From Aldehydirespirator sp965204875 (GTDB lineage: Bacteria > Actinomycetota > Acidimicrobiia > Acidimicrobiales > Aldehydirespiratoraceae): a stretch of 64,000 bases of DNA. The first letter of the stretch is position 1; every line of letters starts with the position of its first letter. The DNA lies in NCBI GenBank assembly GCA_965204875.1, contig OZ242020.1, positions 2,108,001 to 2,172,000 on the forward strand, given 5' to 3'. A model generated the notes under the pieces. That model did no database searches and was not told where the DNA came from. It saw only the letters and a program-made list of their open reading frames with translations. The translations under genes were made by a program, and so were the position numbers. Below, piece after piece: positions 16,938-24,626 of the stretch.

Positions 16938-17014
16938 GCGTGACCGGCCCGCGCAGACCGGCGACCTGTCATCCGACGATCACAAGACCCCGCGGAGCGT
17001 GACCGGCCCGCGCA
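16938..17014 (+). repeat. Direct duplication between rplS and yraN
   Basis: An 18-bp sequence starting GCGTGACCGGCCCG occurs at 16938-16955 and again at 16997-17014 (offset 59). Flanking bases match imperfectly (CCCCGCAGG versus CCCCGCGGA). There is no gene in this gap. The duplication lies in the stretch where the missing start codon of yraN would be expected. Confidence 0.7.
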
Positions 17015-17090
17015 CGAGCCGGTCGGCACTCCGGCTCAGCGGCCGGTCGACAGGTCGAGGCAGGCTCGGGGGGTCTGGGGCGAGCGCAGG

Positions 17091-17387
17091 GTGGCTCGCT
17101 GGTACCGCGATGCCGGCTACGAGGTGCTCGACCAGAACTGGCGCGGCAGGTCCGGCGAGCTCGACCTGGTGCTGGCGAGAGGTGGCGAGATCGTCTTCTG
17201 CGAGGTCAAGTCACGCCGCTCCGAGCGCTTCGGCGCGGCCGCCGAGGCGGTGGACCGGCGCAAGCAGTTGCGGATCCGCTCCCTGGCCGCTCAATGGCTG
17301 GCCGCCCACGGTCGTGCCGGCCGTGTCCGCTTCGATGTCGCCACCGTCACCGGCACCCGCATCGAGGTGATCGAGTTCGCCTTCTAG
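17091..17387 (+). CDS. yraN: UPF0102 family protein YraN
   Basis: A predicted nuclease-fold protein of unknown role (endonuclease-like UPF0102). Core motifs are present: YEVLDQNWRGRSGELDLVL and IVFCEVKSRRSERFG, with the acidic and E-x-K residues of this fold. GTG 17091 gives 98 aa. However, the in-frame bases just upstream translate as RGVWGERR, which matches the conserved G-x-x-G-E start of the family, yet no ATG, GTG or TTG occurs there before the stop at 16941. Either a non-standard start is used or the 5' end was disturbed by the neighbouring duplication. Confidence 0.85.
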   Translation: MARWYRDAGYEVLDQNWRGRSGELDLVLARGGEIVFCEVKSRRSERFGAAAEAVDRRKQLRIRSLAAQWLAAHGRAGRVRFDVATVTGTRIEVIEFAF

Positions 17388-17427
17388 CTGAGCTTCCAGC
17401 CAGGGTCGAGCGCTTCCAGCCGGGGTC

Positions 17428-17535
17428 GGGTGCTAGCCAGGGTTCCGCAGGCGTCTGGTCCACGCTGAGCCTCGTGCGGGTGCGGGTCGTCGCCTGGCTC
17501 GGGTGCTAGCCAGGGTTCCGCAGGCGTCTGGTCCA
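17428..17535 (-). repeat. Duplicated 3' end of the zinc-ribbon gene
   Basis: A 35-bp sequence at 17428-17462 is repeated identically at 17501-17535 (offset 73). The second copy encodes the last residues and stop of the minus-strand zinc-ribbon gene (WTRRLRNPG, stop). The first is a stranded copy of that 3' end, with no gene attached. Confidence 0.9.
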
Positions 17536-17709
17536 GCAGCCCCGGTGCCAGTGCCGCCGCAGGTCCGGGGCCTCTGCGGGAACCACCACGTAGTGGGCGC
17601 TGCGAGCCGGTATCTGTCGGTTGCAGCCGGGGCAGGTGTACTCCTTGGTGGACCGGTATGAAGGCACGAACCGCACTTCCAGCTCGCCCAGGCGCTCCGG
17701 CCGGTCCAT
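17506..17709 (-). CDS. Small actinobacterial zinc-ribbon-like protein
   Basis: A 67-aa protein with the pattern YTCPGCNRQIPARSAHYV, then RRHWHRGCW. The CPGC pair plus downstream His and Cys look like a metal-binding ribbon. I recognise the general type (small conserved actinobacterial proteins with CPGC and a HWHxxCW tail), but no function is known to me. ATG 17709 starts MDRPERLGELE. It lies 4 bases downstream of a small membrane protein on the same strand, so the two may be one transcript. Confidence 0.7.
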   Translation of the reverse strand: MDRPERLGELEVRFVPSYRSTKEYTCPGCNRQIPARSAHYVVVPAEAPDLRRHWHRGCWTRRLRNPG

Positions 17710-17713
17710 TGCC

Positions 17714-17824
17714 TCAGCCCAGCAGCGCCCACAGCAGCAGCGCAGCAACCACCAGCAGGCCGGTTCCAACGTAAAGGAGGTCGCTGGGCCGCCGCCGGTG
17801 CGGCCGAGTGGGATCCATGCCCAT
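17714..17824 (-). CDS. 36-aa single-pass membrane microprotein
   Basis: The sequence begins MGMDPTRPHRRRPSDLLYVG and ends in a hydrophobic helix (LLVVAALLLWALLG), so it is a basic N-terminus followed by one transmembrane segment. CATACT, a plausible -10, lies about 7 bases before the ATG on the minus strand, which would give a leaderless transcript. It is followed at once by the zinc-ribbon gene. Function unknown. Confidence 0.5.
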   Translation of the reverse strand: MGMDPTRPHRRRPSDLLYVGTGLLVVAALLLWALLG

Positions 17825-17887
17825 AAGGTCAGTATGCGCGCCCCGACACCCGCCCCCACCCCCGCCGCCTGCCACTAGCCTGACACC

Positions 17888-18031
17888 ATGGAGCCCGAAA
17901 ACGCACGCGACGACCACCAGGATCCGCCTCAGGACGGCCTCAAGATCAAGACCATCGCCGTCAACCAGGGCTTCATTCCCGAGTCTCTCGTTTTCTGGCG
18001 AAAGTGGCGTAAGTCCGCAGCCACCCACTGA
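17888..18031 (+). CDS. 47-aa hypothetical protein
   Basis: The sequence MEPENARDDHQDPPQDGLKI has an acidic start, then a segment ending FWRKWRKSAATH that is basic and aromatic. It lies divergent to the microprotein and 18 bases before the cytochrome gene. TAGCCT about 5 bases before the ATG could be a -10 for a leaderless mRNA. I do not recognise the family. Support is open frame and context only. Confidence 0.45.
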   Translation: MEPENARDDHQDPPQDGLKIKTIAVNQGFIPESLVFWRKWRKSAATH

Positions 18032-18049
18032 GACAGCTCATCCCTGACC

Positions 18050-18397
18050 GTGATGCGCTGGTTGGTTGTGGCGCCGATCTTGCTGGGTCTTGGGGTTGCG
18101 GCCTGCTCCTACGCGGGGGTGCCCGAGGTGCCCGCGGGCGCCGATGGCACGCGTGATGCGGTGCTGGTGGCGGGACGGGAGGTCTACATCGAGCGCTGCG
18201 CCAACTGCCACGGCGACGACGGGGGCGGCGGGCGCGGCTCGAGACTGTCGGGGGGCGCGAGCGTGCGCCGCTTCGCGAAGGTCTCCGCGCAGATGGCGGT
18301 GGTGGCGGAGGGTGTGCGGGCGATGCCGGCCTTCCGAGACGTCCTGAAGCCGGACGAGATCGAGGCCGTGACGCGCTTCACCCGCGAGGTGCTATGA
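18050..18397 (+). CDS. Lipoprotein c-type cytochrome (single heme)
   Basis: A 115-aa protein. The N-terminal signal ends in a lipobox (LGVAAC), so it should be lipid-anchored outside the membrane. One heme site, CANCH, lies at about residues 50-54, and a methionine in VRAMPAFRD is the probable distal ligand. The fold matches small cytochrome c / CcoP-like domains used in electron transfer. GTG 18050 or ATG 18053 starts it. No oxidase genes are adjacent. Confidence 0.85.
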   Translation: MMRWLVVAPILLGLGVAACSYAGVPEVPAGADGTRDAVLVAGREVYIERCANCHGDDGGGGRGSRLSGGASVRRFAKVSAQMAVVAEGVRAMPAFRDVLKPDEIEAVTRFTREVL

Positions 18398-18436
18398 AAT
18401 AGATCCAGCAACCTCTATAGTGGTTGCCCACGGCTT

Positions 18437-18459
18437 GCCGCCGACCGTTGACCGGCGGC
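18437..18459. terminator. Inverted repeat after the cytochrome gene
   Basis: GCCGCCG at 18437-18443 pairs with CGGCGGC at 18453-18459 around a 9-base loop. It lies 40 bases after the cytochrome stop. No U-run follows, so terminator function is only possible. TATAGT at 18416-18421 might be a -10 for comM. Confidence 0.3.
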
Positions 18460-18512
18460 CTCCGATCCGCGATGTAGCGACGCGCTGATGCGCCGATCCC
18501 ACGGAGGCCGCC

Positions 18513-20030
18513 ATGCTCGCAACCGTCCGTTCCGCCACCCTCGCCGGCGTCTGGGGCCACCCCGTCTCGGTCGAGGTGCATGTCGCGTCCGGCCTGCCCG
18601 GCTTCACCGTGGTCGGCCTGCCGGACGCCTCCTGCCGCGAGGCCCGTGACCGGGTGCGGGCCGCCATCACCTCCAGCGGTCTCACCTGGCCGATGAAGCG
18701 CATCACGGTGAACCTCGCTCCCGGCGACGTTCCCAAGGCCGGCGCCGGGCTGGACCTGGCCGTCGCGGTCGGGGTGCTGATCGCTGACGGCCAGTTCGAC
18801 GAGGCGCCGGTGTCGGTGACGGGGATCGGCATGCTCGGCGAGCTGGGCCTGGACGGGTCTGTGCGGCCCGTTCCAGGGGCACTGCCGCTGGTCGATGCCA
18901 TCGACGAGCCGGCTGTGGTGGTGGCCGAGCGCGATGCCCACCTGGCCGCGCTGGTGGCGGCGGAGCGGGTCAGGCCGGTGCGCAGCCTGCGCGAGGTCTA
19001 CGAGGCGCTGAAGGGCACGGCACCCTGGCCCGAGCGGTCGCCGGCAGAGCCGGCGGCGCGTCCCGAGCCCGAGCCCGATCTGCGCGATGTCGCCGGGCAG
19101 CCGCTGGCCCGCTGGGGTCTGGAGGTGGCGGCCGCGGGCGGTCATCACCTGTTACTGGTCGGGCCGCCCGGCGCGGGCAAGACGATGCTGGCGCGCCGCA
19201 TCGTCAGCCTGCTCCCGGACCTGTCGCCCCCCGAGGCGCTGGAGGTCACACGCGTGCACTCGGCGGCCGGGCTGGTGCTGCCCCACGGCCTGATCACCCG
19301 CCCGCCGTTCCGGGCGCCGCACCACTCGGCCTCGATGGCGTCGCTGGTTGGCGGCGGGAGTGCTCGGGCCCGGCCGGGCGAGGTGAGCGCGGCCACCGGC
19401 GGTGTGCTGTTCTTGGACGAGTTGGGGGAGTTCGCGCCCTCGGTGCTCGATGCCCTGCGCCAGCCGCTGGAGGAGGGTGTGATCCGCGTGGCCCGATCCC
19501 AGGGCATGGTGGAGCACCCGGCCAGGTTCCTGCTCGTGGCGGCCATGAACCCCTGCCCCTGCGGCGTGGGCGGACGTGTCGGCTGCCGCTGCGCGCCGGG
19601 TGCGCTGGCCCGCTACCAGAGGCGCCTGTCGGGCCCGTTCGTGGACCGGCTCGACCTGGCGATCTGGGTCGACCGGCCGGATCCCGCCGAGCTTCTCGAC
19701 GCGGCGCCCGCCGCTCCCAGCGTGGATGCGGCCCAGCGTGTGGCGCGAGTGCGCCGCCTGGCCAGGGAGAGGGGTGTGAACTGCAACAGCGAGCTGGACG
19801 GCGAGACCCTGGAGCACTACGCCCCGTTGCAGCGGGATGCCACCGAGGTGCTGCGCACGGCGCTGTCGGAGGGCCGGCTGAGCGCCAGGGGGCTGCGGCG
19901 TGTGCGCACCGTGGCCCGCACGATCCGCGACCTCGACGACGCCGGTGAGGAGTTGCGGGTCGTCGATGTGCGGGCCGCCCTGTCGCTGCGGGCGCGCACC
20001 GACATAACCGCAGGCCACGGCCGTGTCTGA
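18513..20030 (+). CDS. comM: ComM/YifB-type Mg-chelatase-like AAA ATPase
   Basis: ComM is a hexameric helicase that promotes branch migration during natural transformation. The 505-aa protein has the N-terminal ChlI domain (MLATVRSATLAGVWGHPVSV, GLPGFTVVGLPD), Walker A VGPPGAGKTMLARR (about residue 213), a Walker B-like LFLDELGEF, and the cysteine cluster PCPCGVGGRVGCRC. It overlaps the dprA start by 8 bases. DprA loads RecA on incoming ssDNA, so the pair suggests DNA uptake or processing. Confidence 0.93.
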   Translation: MLATVRSATLAGVWGHPVSVEVHVASGLPGFTVVGLPDASCREARDRVRAAITSSGLTWPMKRITVNLAPGDVPKAGAGLDLAVAVGVLIADGQFDEAPVSVTGIGMLGELGLDGSVRPVPGALPLVDAIDEPAVVVAERDAHLAALVAAERVRPVRSLREVYEALKGTAPWPERSPAEPAARPEPEPDLRDVAGQPLARWGLEVAAAGGHHLLLVGPPGAGKTMLARRIVSLLPDLSPPEALEVTRVHSAAGLVLPHGLITRPPFRAPHHSASMASLVGGGSARARPGEVSAATGGVLFLDELGEFAPSVLDALRQPLEEGVIRVARSQGMVEHPARFLLVAAMNPCPCGVGGRVGCRCAPGALARYQRRLSGPFVDRLDLAIWVDRPDPAELLDAAPAAPSVDAAQRVARVRRLARERGVNCNSELDGETLEHYAPLQRDATEVLRTALSEGRLSARGLRRVRTVARTIRDLDDAGEELRVVDVRAALSLRARTDITAGHGRV

Positions 20031-21291
20031 CGCGGGTCGCGTCGACGACATCAAGACGCCTGCCACCACGGACGAGCAAGTCGTCGCCACAGCCGTGGCT
20101 GACGCGGGCCGCGCCGGCACCGGCATTGCCTCGGTACCTGGAGCGCTCGCGGATCATCCTGCGGCTGAAGCGGGCCGGGGCGTGCATGCGGCCGCGATCG
20201 CCTCGCTGCCCCAGGCCGGGTCGCGGCGCCTGCTGCGGCTGCTGGACGGCGCCGACCCCGAAGACGCCTGGCAGCGGGTCTGCCGCGGGTCGGTGCCGGA
20301 TTCCGTGGCCGACGCGAAGCTGCGAGCAACCTGGCGGGCCCACGCCGCCGGGGTGGATCTGGCAGCGGTGGCCGGGCAGCTCGACACCCTCGACGCCTGG
20401 GTCACGACCGTGGCAGACCCCGCCTACCCGCGGCGCCTGGCCCACGACTTCGATCCCGCGCCCGTGCTGTTCCGTCGCGGTCGCATCCTGGGACACGACA
20501 CGCCGTCGGTGGCGATCGTCGGGACGCGGCGCTGCACCCCGACCGGTCGCTCGGTGGCCGTTGAGTTGGGGGCGGGTCTGGCATCCGCCGGCGTCATGGT
20601 GGTGTCGGGACTGGCTCTGGGCATCGACGGCGCCGCCCACAGGGGTGCCCTGTCTGCGGGGGGAGCGGTGGCCGCGGTGGTGGGCAGCGGCATCGATGTG
20701 GTGTACCCGCGGGGCAACAGCGACCTGTGGCAGGCGGTGGCAGAGGCCGGGACGCTGCTGAGCGAGGCGCCGCTGGGAGCGGAGCCGCAGGGTTGGAGGT
20801 TCCCGGCCCGCAACCGCCTGCTGGCCGCGCTCGCCGACGTTGTGGTGGTCGTGGAGTCCAAGCGGGCCGGCGGCTCGATGCACACCGTCGAGGAGGCACT
20901 GAAGCGGGACGTGACCGTGATGGCGGTGCCGGGATCGGTGCGGAACCCGGCCGCCGCCGGCACCAACTTCCTGCTCAGCGAGGGGTGCGCCCCGGCCTGC
21001 TCCACCGAGGACGTGCTCGTGGCTCTCGGCCTCGCCACCGAGGGACTCGCCGCGGCCCGCGCCGGCGGTGACACGCCGCACGGCAGCCTCGCCGGCGAGG
21101 AGCGCCACACCGCCGCTTCGGTCGATCCGCTCCAGCGGCGGGTGCTCGACGCCCTGGACGACGCCCCGATGAGCATCGACCTGCTGGTGATGCGTGCCGG
21201 CTTGCCGGCCGTGCAGGTGCTGGCGGCAGCCGAGCAGCTGGAGGGCCAGGGCCTGCTGGTGCGCGAGGAGGGCCGCGTCATGCGTGCCTGA
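20023..21291 (+). CDS. dprA: DNA-processing protein DprA (duplicated N-terminus)
   Basis: DprA binds ssDNA and loads RecA. The Rossmann-like core is clear: VAIVGTRRCTPTGRS, VVSGLALGIDGAAHRGAL, GSGIDVVYPRGN, FPARNRLLAALADVV and AGTNFLLSEG. A winged-helix DML1-like domain ends the protein. GTG 20023 starts it (MSDAGRV), but the same start sequence recurs in frame at GTG 20095 (VADAGRA), exactly 72 bp later. The first 24 residues are therefore probably a duplication-derived extension of an older start at 20095. Length is 422 aa from 20023. Confidence 0.92.
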   Translation: MSDAGRVDDIKTPATTDEQVVATAVADAGRAGTGIASVPGALADHPAAEAGRGVHAAAIASLPQAGSRRLLRLLDGADPEDAWQRVCRGSVPDSVADAKLRATWRAHAAGVDLAAVAGQLDTLDAWVTTVADPAYPRRLAHDFDPAPVLFRRGRILGHDTPSVAIVGTRRCTPTGRSVAVELGAGLASAGVMVVSGLALGIDGAAHRGALSAGGAVAAVVGSGIDVVYPRGNSDLWQAVAEAGTLLSEAPLGAEPQGWRFPARNRLLAALADVVVVVESKRAGGSMHTVEEALKRDVTVMAVPGSVRNPAAAGTNFLLSEGCAPACSTEDVLVALGLATEGLAAARAGGDTPHGSLAGEERHTAASVDPLQRRVLDALDDAPMSIDLLVMRAGLPAVQVLAAAEQLEGQGLLVREEGRVMRA

Positions 21292-21336
21292 GGGCCCACC
21301 CCGCGTCCGCGAGCCAACCCCGCCAAGCGCTCACTC

Positions 21337-21363
21337 CCTGCCGCGAGGCAACCTTGCGGCAGG
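21337..21363 (+). terminator. Hairpin downstream of dprA (copy 1)
   Basis: CCTGCCGCGAGG and CCTTGCGGCAGG form a 12-bp stem (one G-T pair) with a CAA loop, followed by CTTTGTTTGC. It sits 46 bases after the dprA stop and fits an intrinsic terminator. The whole hairpin is repeated 72 bp downstream. Confidence 0.6.
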
Positions 21364-21408
21364 CTTTGTTTGCTCCAGTTCGGCTTGGCGCTCTCCCATG
21401 CCCCGCGC

Positions 21409-21435
21409 CCTGCCGCGAGGCAACCTTGCGGCAGG
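21409..21435 (+). repeat. Second copy of the dprA hairpin
   Basis: This copy is identical to 21337-21363 over the stem-loop (30 bp including the flanking CT), offset 72, but without the T-rich tail. It appears to be a duplicated terminator in the converging dprA/xerC gap. Confidence 0.8.
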
Positions 21436-21525
21436 CTCCGGCGGGCGAGGACTCCTGCGCATGTCCATCTTGATCCGCACTCCGGCACCTTGAGCTCTTG
21501 CGGCAGACCCCGGCGGGGCGATTGC

Positions 21526-21618
21526 CCTGGCCTAGCGGATCACAGGGCCGGAGGCGCGCGCTCTTCACGGCGGCGCGCCCGTACGCAGGCGACCTGGCCC
21601 TGCGGATCACAGGGCCGG
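21526..21618. repeat. Direct duplication in the dprA-xerC gap
   Basis: CCTGGCCTAGCGGATCACAG at 21526 and a near copy (CCTGGCCCTGCGGATCACAG) at 21593 both continue GGCCGG (offset 67). With the hairpin pair, most of the 353-base gap between the converging genes is made of duplicated sequence. I see no gene in it. Confidence 0.75.
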
Positions 21619-21644
21619 GCCGAGGCCTGCGGTGCGGCGGTTGT

Positions 21645-22523
21645 TCAGGCTCTCGGGTGGGTGCTGCGGTGAACCTCGCGCAGGCGCTCCCGACTGACGT
21701 GGGTGTAGATCTGGGTGGTGGCGATGTCGGCGTGGCCCAGGAGTTCCTGCACGGCTCGCAGGTCGGCGCCGCCGTCGAGCAAGTGAGTGGCGAAGGTGTG
21801 GCGCAGGGCGTGGGGATGGGTCGGCGCCAGGCTGCGCCGGTCGAGGACGCGGCGCACATCGCGCGGCGTGATGGCCCGGCCCCTCTGGTTGAGGAACACA
21901 ATGTCGGACGGTGTCTGGGCAGTGACGAACTCGCTGCGGTGCTCGTCCAGCCAGCGGCGCACGGCCGCCACCGCAGGGTCGCTGAGCGGCACCTGGCGCT
22001 GCTTGGCCCCCTTTCCCCACACCCGAACGGTCGCTTGGGACAGATCCACATCCGTCATGGTTATCGAGCACAGCTCGCTCACCCGCAGGCCGCTGCCGTA
22101 GAGCAACTCCACGATGGCTGCGTCGCGTGCATCGCGGGAGCTTTCAGCGCCGGCGCGTGACGGCTTGTCGATCAGCGTCTGGAGCTGATCGTCGGTGAGA
22201 ACCTGCGGAAGCCTGGTCGCGCCCGAAGGCGCGACCAGCGCGAGGGTGGGATCCGAGGCGATCCGGCCCGAGCGGTGCGCCCAACCGAAATAGCGTCGCA
22301 ACACGGACGCCTTGCGCCCGACGGTGCGCGGTGCGTAGCCGCGCCGGGTGAGATCGGCCAGGTAGCGACGCAGGATGCGCCTGTCGACCGACGCCGGATC
22401 GACCAGGCCCGCCTCTTCGAGCCACGCCACCGCGGCGGCGGAGTCACGGGCATAGACCGCCCGCGTGGAGTCGGCCACACGCCCCAGCGAACCGACCCAG
22501 GCCTCAAGCTCCCACCGATCCAC
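21645..22523 (-). CDS. xerC: Tyrosine recombinase XerC/XerD
   Basis: A site-specific recombinase that resolves chromosome dimers at dif. The 292-aa protein has an N-terminal core-binding SAM-like domain and a C-terminal catalytic domain. Visible catalytic residues are Arg in GSGLRVSELC, Lys in GKGAKQR, His-x-x-Arg in HALRHTFATHLL, His in LLGHADIATT and Tyr in QIYTHVS. Start is GTG 22523 with TAGGAT just upstream. It converges on dprA. XerC is the likelier name from its position next to dprA, but XerD cannot be excluded. Confidence 0.9.
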   Translation of the reverse strand: MDRWELEAWVGSLGRVADSTRAVYARDSAAAVAWLEEAGLVDPASVDRRILRRYLADLTRRGYAPRTVGRKASVLRRYFGWAHRSGRIASDPTLALVAPSGATRLPQVLTDDQLQTLIDKPSRAGAESSRDARDAAIVELLYGSGLRVSELCSITMTDVDLSQATVRVWGKGAKQRQVPLSDPAVAAVRRWLDEHRSEFVTAQTPSDIVFLNQRGRAITPRDVRRVLDRRSLAPTHPHALRHTFATHLLDGGADLRAVQELLGHADIATTQIYTHVSRERLREVHRSTHPRA

Positions 22524-22530
22524 AACTGCG

Positions 22531-22536
22531 ATCCTA
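22531..22536 (-). promoter_or_regulatory. Candidate -10 (TAGGAT) for leaderless xerC
   Basis: On the minus strand TAGGAT lies 7 bases before the GTG start of xerC, with no ribosome-binding site between. The same motif and spacing occur before ftsY. Confidence 0.45.
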
Positions 22537-22558
22537 CGACTTTAGGCAGTGTCGGTGA

Positions 22559-23038
22559 TCAGGGGTCTTGGGTGCGGTTGATCGCCTCGATGATCCGGTC
22601 GGTGTTGGCGCGGTCCTCGTAGATCAACCGGATCAGCCAGTGGCGCAGGTAGCGGGTGAGGCTATTGCGGAGCCACACGATGCCGCCTGTGAGCGCCATC
22701 GCCAGGCCCAGCGCCACGAAGATGATCCCGTTGCCGGAGGCGACTATCTCGGACAGCAGGTTGGTGGCATCGGAGGCTGCGATGTCGCCGCGCCGCCACA
22801 GCGTCGCAGACACCGCGATCACGACGCCGAGCACCAGCATCGCCAGACCCAGCCGTGCCCAGGTGCGCTCCGGGTTGGCTCCGCCGCCGGTCGTGCCCAG
22901 CTGCTCGACGGCTGACTCGAACTCGCGCAGCCGGGGCGCCAGTTGCTCTCCGGCGCTGTGCTCTCCGGCCGGTTGCTCTCCGGCGCTGCTGCCGGAGTTG
23001 CCGGGCGGCCCGCCCGCCGCCTTCTTCAACTTCCTCAT
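22559..23038 (-). CDS. Two-helix membrane protein of unknown function
   Basis: A 159-aa protein from ATG 23038, which has GGAG seven bases upstream. A basic start (MRKLKKAAGG) and a Gly/Ser/Glu linker with repeated AGEQ units precede two transmembrane helices (LGLAMLVLGVVIAVSATLW and IIFVALGLAMALTGGIVWL). A cytoplasmic-like tail ends IEAINRTQDP. It is the last gene after livF, 47 bases away on the same strand. I do not recognise a family. Confidence 0.75.
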   Translation of the reverse strand: MRKLKKAAGGPPGNSGSSAGEQPAGEHSAGEQLAPRLREFESAVEQLGTTGGGANPERTWARLGLAMLVLGVVIAVSATLWRRGDIAASDATNLLSEIVASGNGIIFVALGLAMALTGGIVWLRNSLTRYLRHWLIRLIYEDRANTDRIIEAINRTQDP

Positions 23039-23085
23039 GTGTGGATCTCCTTCGGGGGTCCGTGGTGAGCCGGTAGAGATTCTCG

Positions 23086-23805
23086 TCACTGCCGAGCCGG
23101 GTGCCCGTCGCTGCCGAGATAGGTGGAGGTGAGCGCCTCGGCGATCACTGCCGGGTCGCCGATCTGGCGTATGCGGCCGCCCAGCATGACCGCGGCGCGG
23201 TCGGCCACCCCCAGCACGGACTGGGCGAACTGCTCCACGATGAGAATGGACAGGCCGGCCGCGGCCATCTCGCCCACCGTGCGGTACAGGTCGGCGACGA
23301 TCAGCGGCGCCAGACCCATGGACATCTCGTCGATCAGCACCAGGGCGGGGTCGGTGGCCAGGGCCCGCGACATGGCCAGCATCTGCTGCTCGCCGCCCGA
23401 CAGCGTGCCCGCCGTCTGGTTGATCCGCTCCGCCAGCCTGGGGAAGTGAGCGAAGGCGCGCTCCTCCACGTCGCTCAAGGCGGTGCCGGAGTAGGTGGCC
23501 ATCTGCAGGTTCTCTCGCACCGTCAGGTTGGGGAAGACCCCCCGGCCCTCCGGAATCAGGCACACGCCCGCCCGGGCCAGCGCGTGCGGCGCAGCGCCGG
23601 TGACCTCGGTGCCCATGAGCTTGACAGACCCTGCGGTGGGGTTGATCTGGCCGACGCAGACTCCGAGCGTGGTGGTCTTGCCCGCGCCGTTGGGTCCGAG
23701 CAGGGCCAGAACCTCGCCCGGCCCCACGGTGAGGTCCACACCGTGCAGCACCTCGATCAGGCCGTAGCCGGCCCGCACGCCGCACAACTCCAGGACGCCG
23801 CTCAC
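23086..23805 (-). CDS. livF: Branched-chain amino-acid ABC transporter ATPase LivF
   Basis: One of the two ATPases of a HAAT-family importer. The 239-aa protein has Walker A GPNGAGKTTT, signature TLSGGEQQMLAMSRAL and Walker B ALVLIDEMSMGLAP; the PEGRGVFPNLTVRENL segment is typical of LivF. Its ATG overlaps the livG stop (ATGA). Substrate is inferred from family: branched-chain amino acids, amides or similar. Confidence 0.9.
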   Translation of the reverse strand: MSGVLELCGVRAGYGLIEVLHGVDLTVGPGEVLALLGPNGAGKTTTLGVCVGQINPTAGSVKLMGTEVTGAAPHALARAGVCLIPEGRGVFPNLTVRENLQMATYSGTALSDVEERAFAHFPRLAERINQTAGTLSGGEQQMLAMSRALATDPALVLIDEMSMGLAPLIVADLYRTVGEMAAAGLSILIVEQFAQSVLGVADRAAVMLGGRIRQIGDPAVIAEALTSTYLGSDGHPARQ

Positions 23806-24626
23806 GTCTCGGCTGCCCCTGTCGTGCTAGTTGCCGATGTCGCCTCTGCGCCCAGGTAGGCGGCCTGCACCGACGGGTCGGCCCTCACTTGTGGGGGCGG
23901 GCCCTCGGCGATGATCTGCCCGAAGTCGAGCACGAAGATTCGCTCGCACACGTCCATCACCAGCGACATGTCGTGCTCCACCAGCAGCACGGCCAGCCCC
24001 TCCGAGCCAAGCGAGCGGACAAGGCTCGCCAAGTCCGCGGTCTCGGCCTCGTCAAGGCCCGAGGACGGCTCGTCCAGCAGCAGCACGCGCGGGTTCGTGG
24101 CCAGGGCGCGCGCCAGCTCCACCAGCCGGGCCGTGCCGGTGGGCAGGCCCGCCACCGCCTCATGTGCGACGGCCGAGACGCCCACTCGCTCCAGCAGCGA
24201 GAGGGCCTCCCGCGAGGGGCGCCCGCCGGAGGCGTCCCAGCGCCTGCGCATCTCCACGGCCACCCTCACGTTGTCCAGCGCGCTCAGATGGCCGAACACC
24301 TCCAGCTTCTGGAAGGTGCGCGCCATGCCCAGCCGGGCACGCCGGTGGACGCTCAGCGCGGTGACGTCGCGGCCCTCGAAACAGACCGCTCCGGCATCGG
24401 GCCGCCGAAGCCCGCAGATCACGTCGAACAGCGTGGTCTTGCCCGCTCCGTTGGGACCGATCAGGCCGACCACCTCGCTCGGCGCGATGTCCACACGGGC
24501 CTCCGACAGCGCGGCCAGCCCGCCGAAGCGCACGGTCACGCCGCGCGCCTCAAGCCGCGCCGTCGCCCCGTGACGCCCGCCCGCGTGTGTCCGGCCGGCG
24601 AGCGCTTGTCGCAGCCGGGTTATCAC
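23802..24626 (-). CDS. livG: Branched-chain amino-acid ABC transporter ATPase LivG
   Basis: The partner ATPase. It has Walker A GPNGAGKTTLFDVICGL, the LivG-type GMARTFQKLEVFGHLS, and Walker B RVLLLDEPSSGLDE; the usual LSGGQ signature reads GLPTGTARLVELARAL, a divergent form often seen in LivG. GTG 24626 overlaps the permease stop by 4 bases. A longer reading frame upstream, out to 26327, is a shadow of the permease gene. Length is 274 aa. Confidence 0.9.
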   Translation of the reverse strand: MITRLRQALAGRTHAGGRHGATARLEARGVTVRFGGLAALSEARVDIAPSEVVGLIGPNGAGKTTLFDVICGLRRPDAGAVCFEGRDVTALSVHRRARLGMARTFQKLEVFGHLSALDNVRVAVEMRRRWDASGGRPSREALSLLERVGVSAVAHEAVAGLPTGTARLVELARALATNPRVLLLDEPSSGLDEAETADLASLVRSLGSEGLAVLLVEHDMSLVMDVCERIFVLDFGQIIAEGPPPQVRADPSVQAAYLGAEATSATSTTGAAET

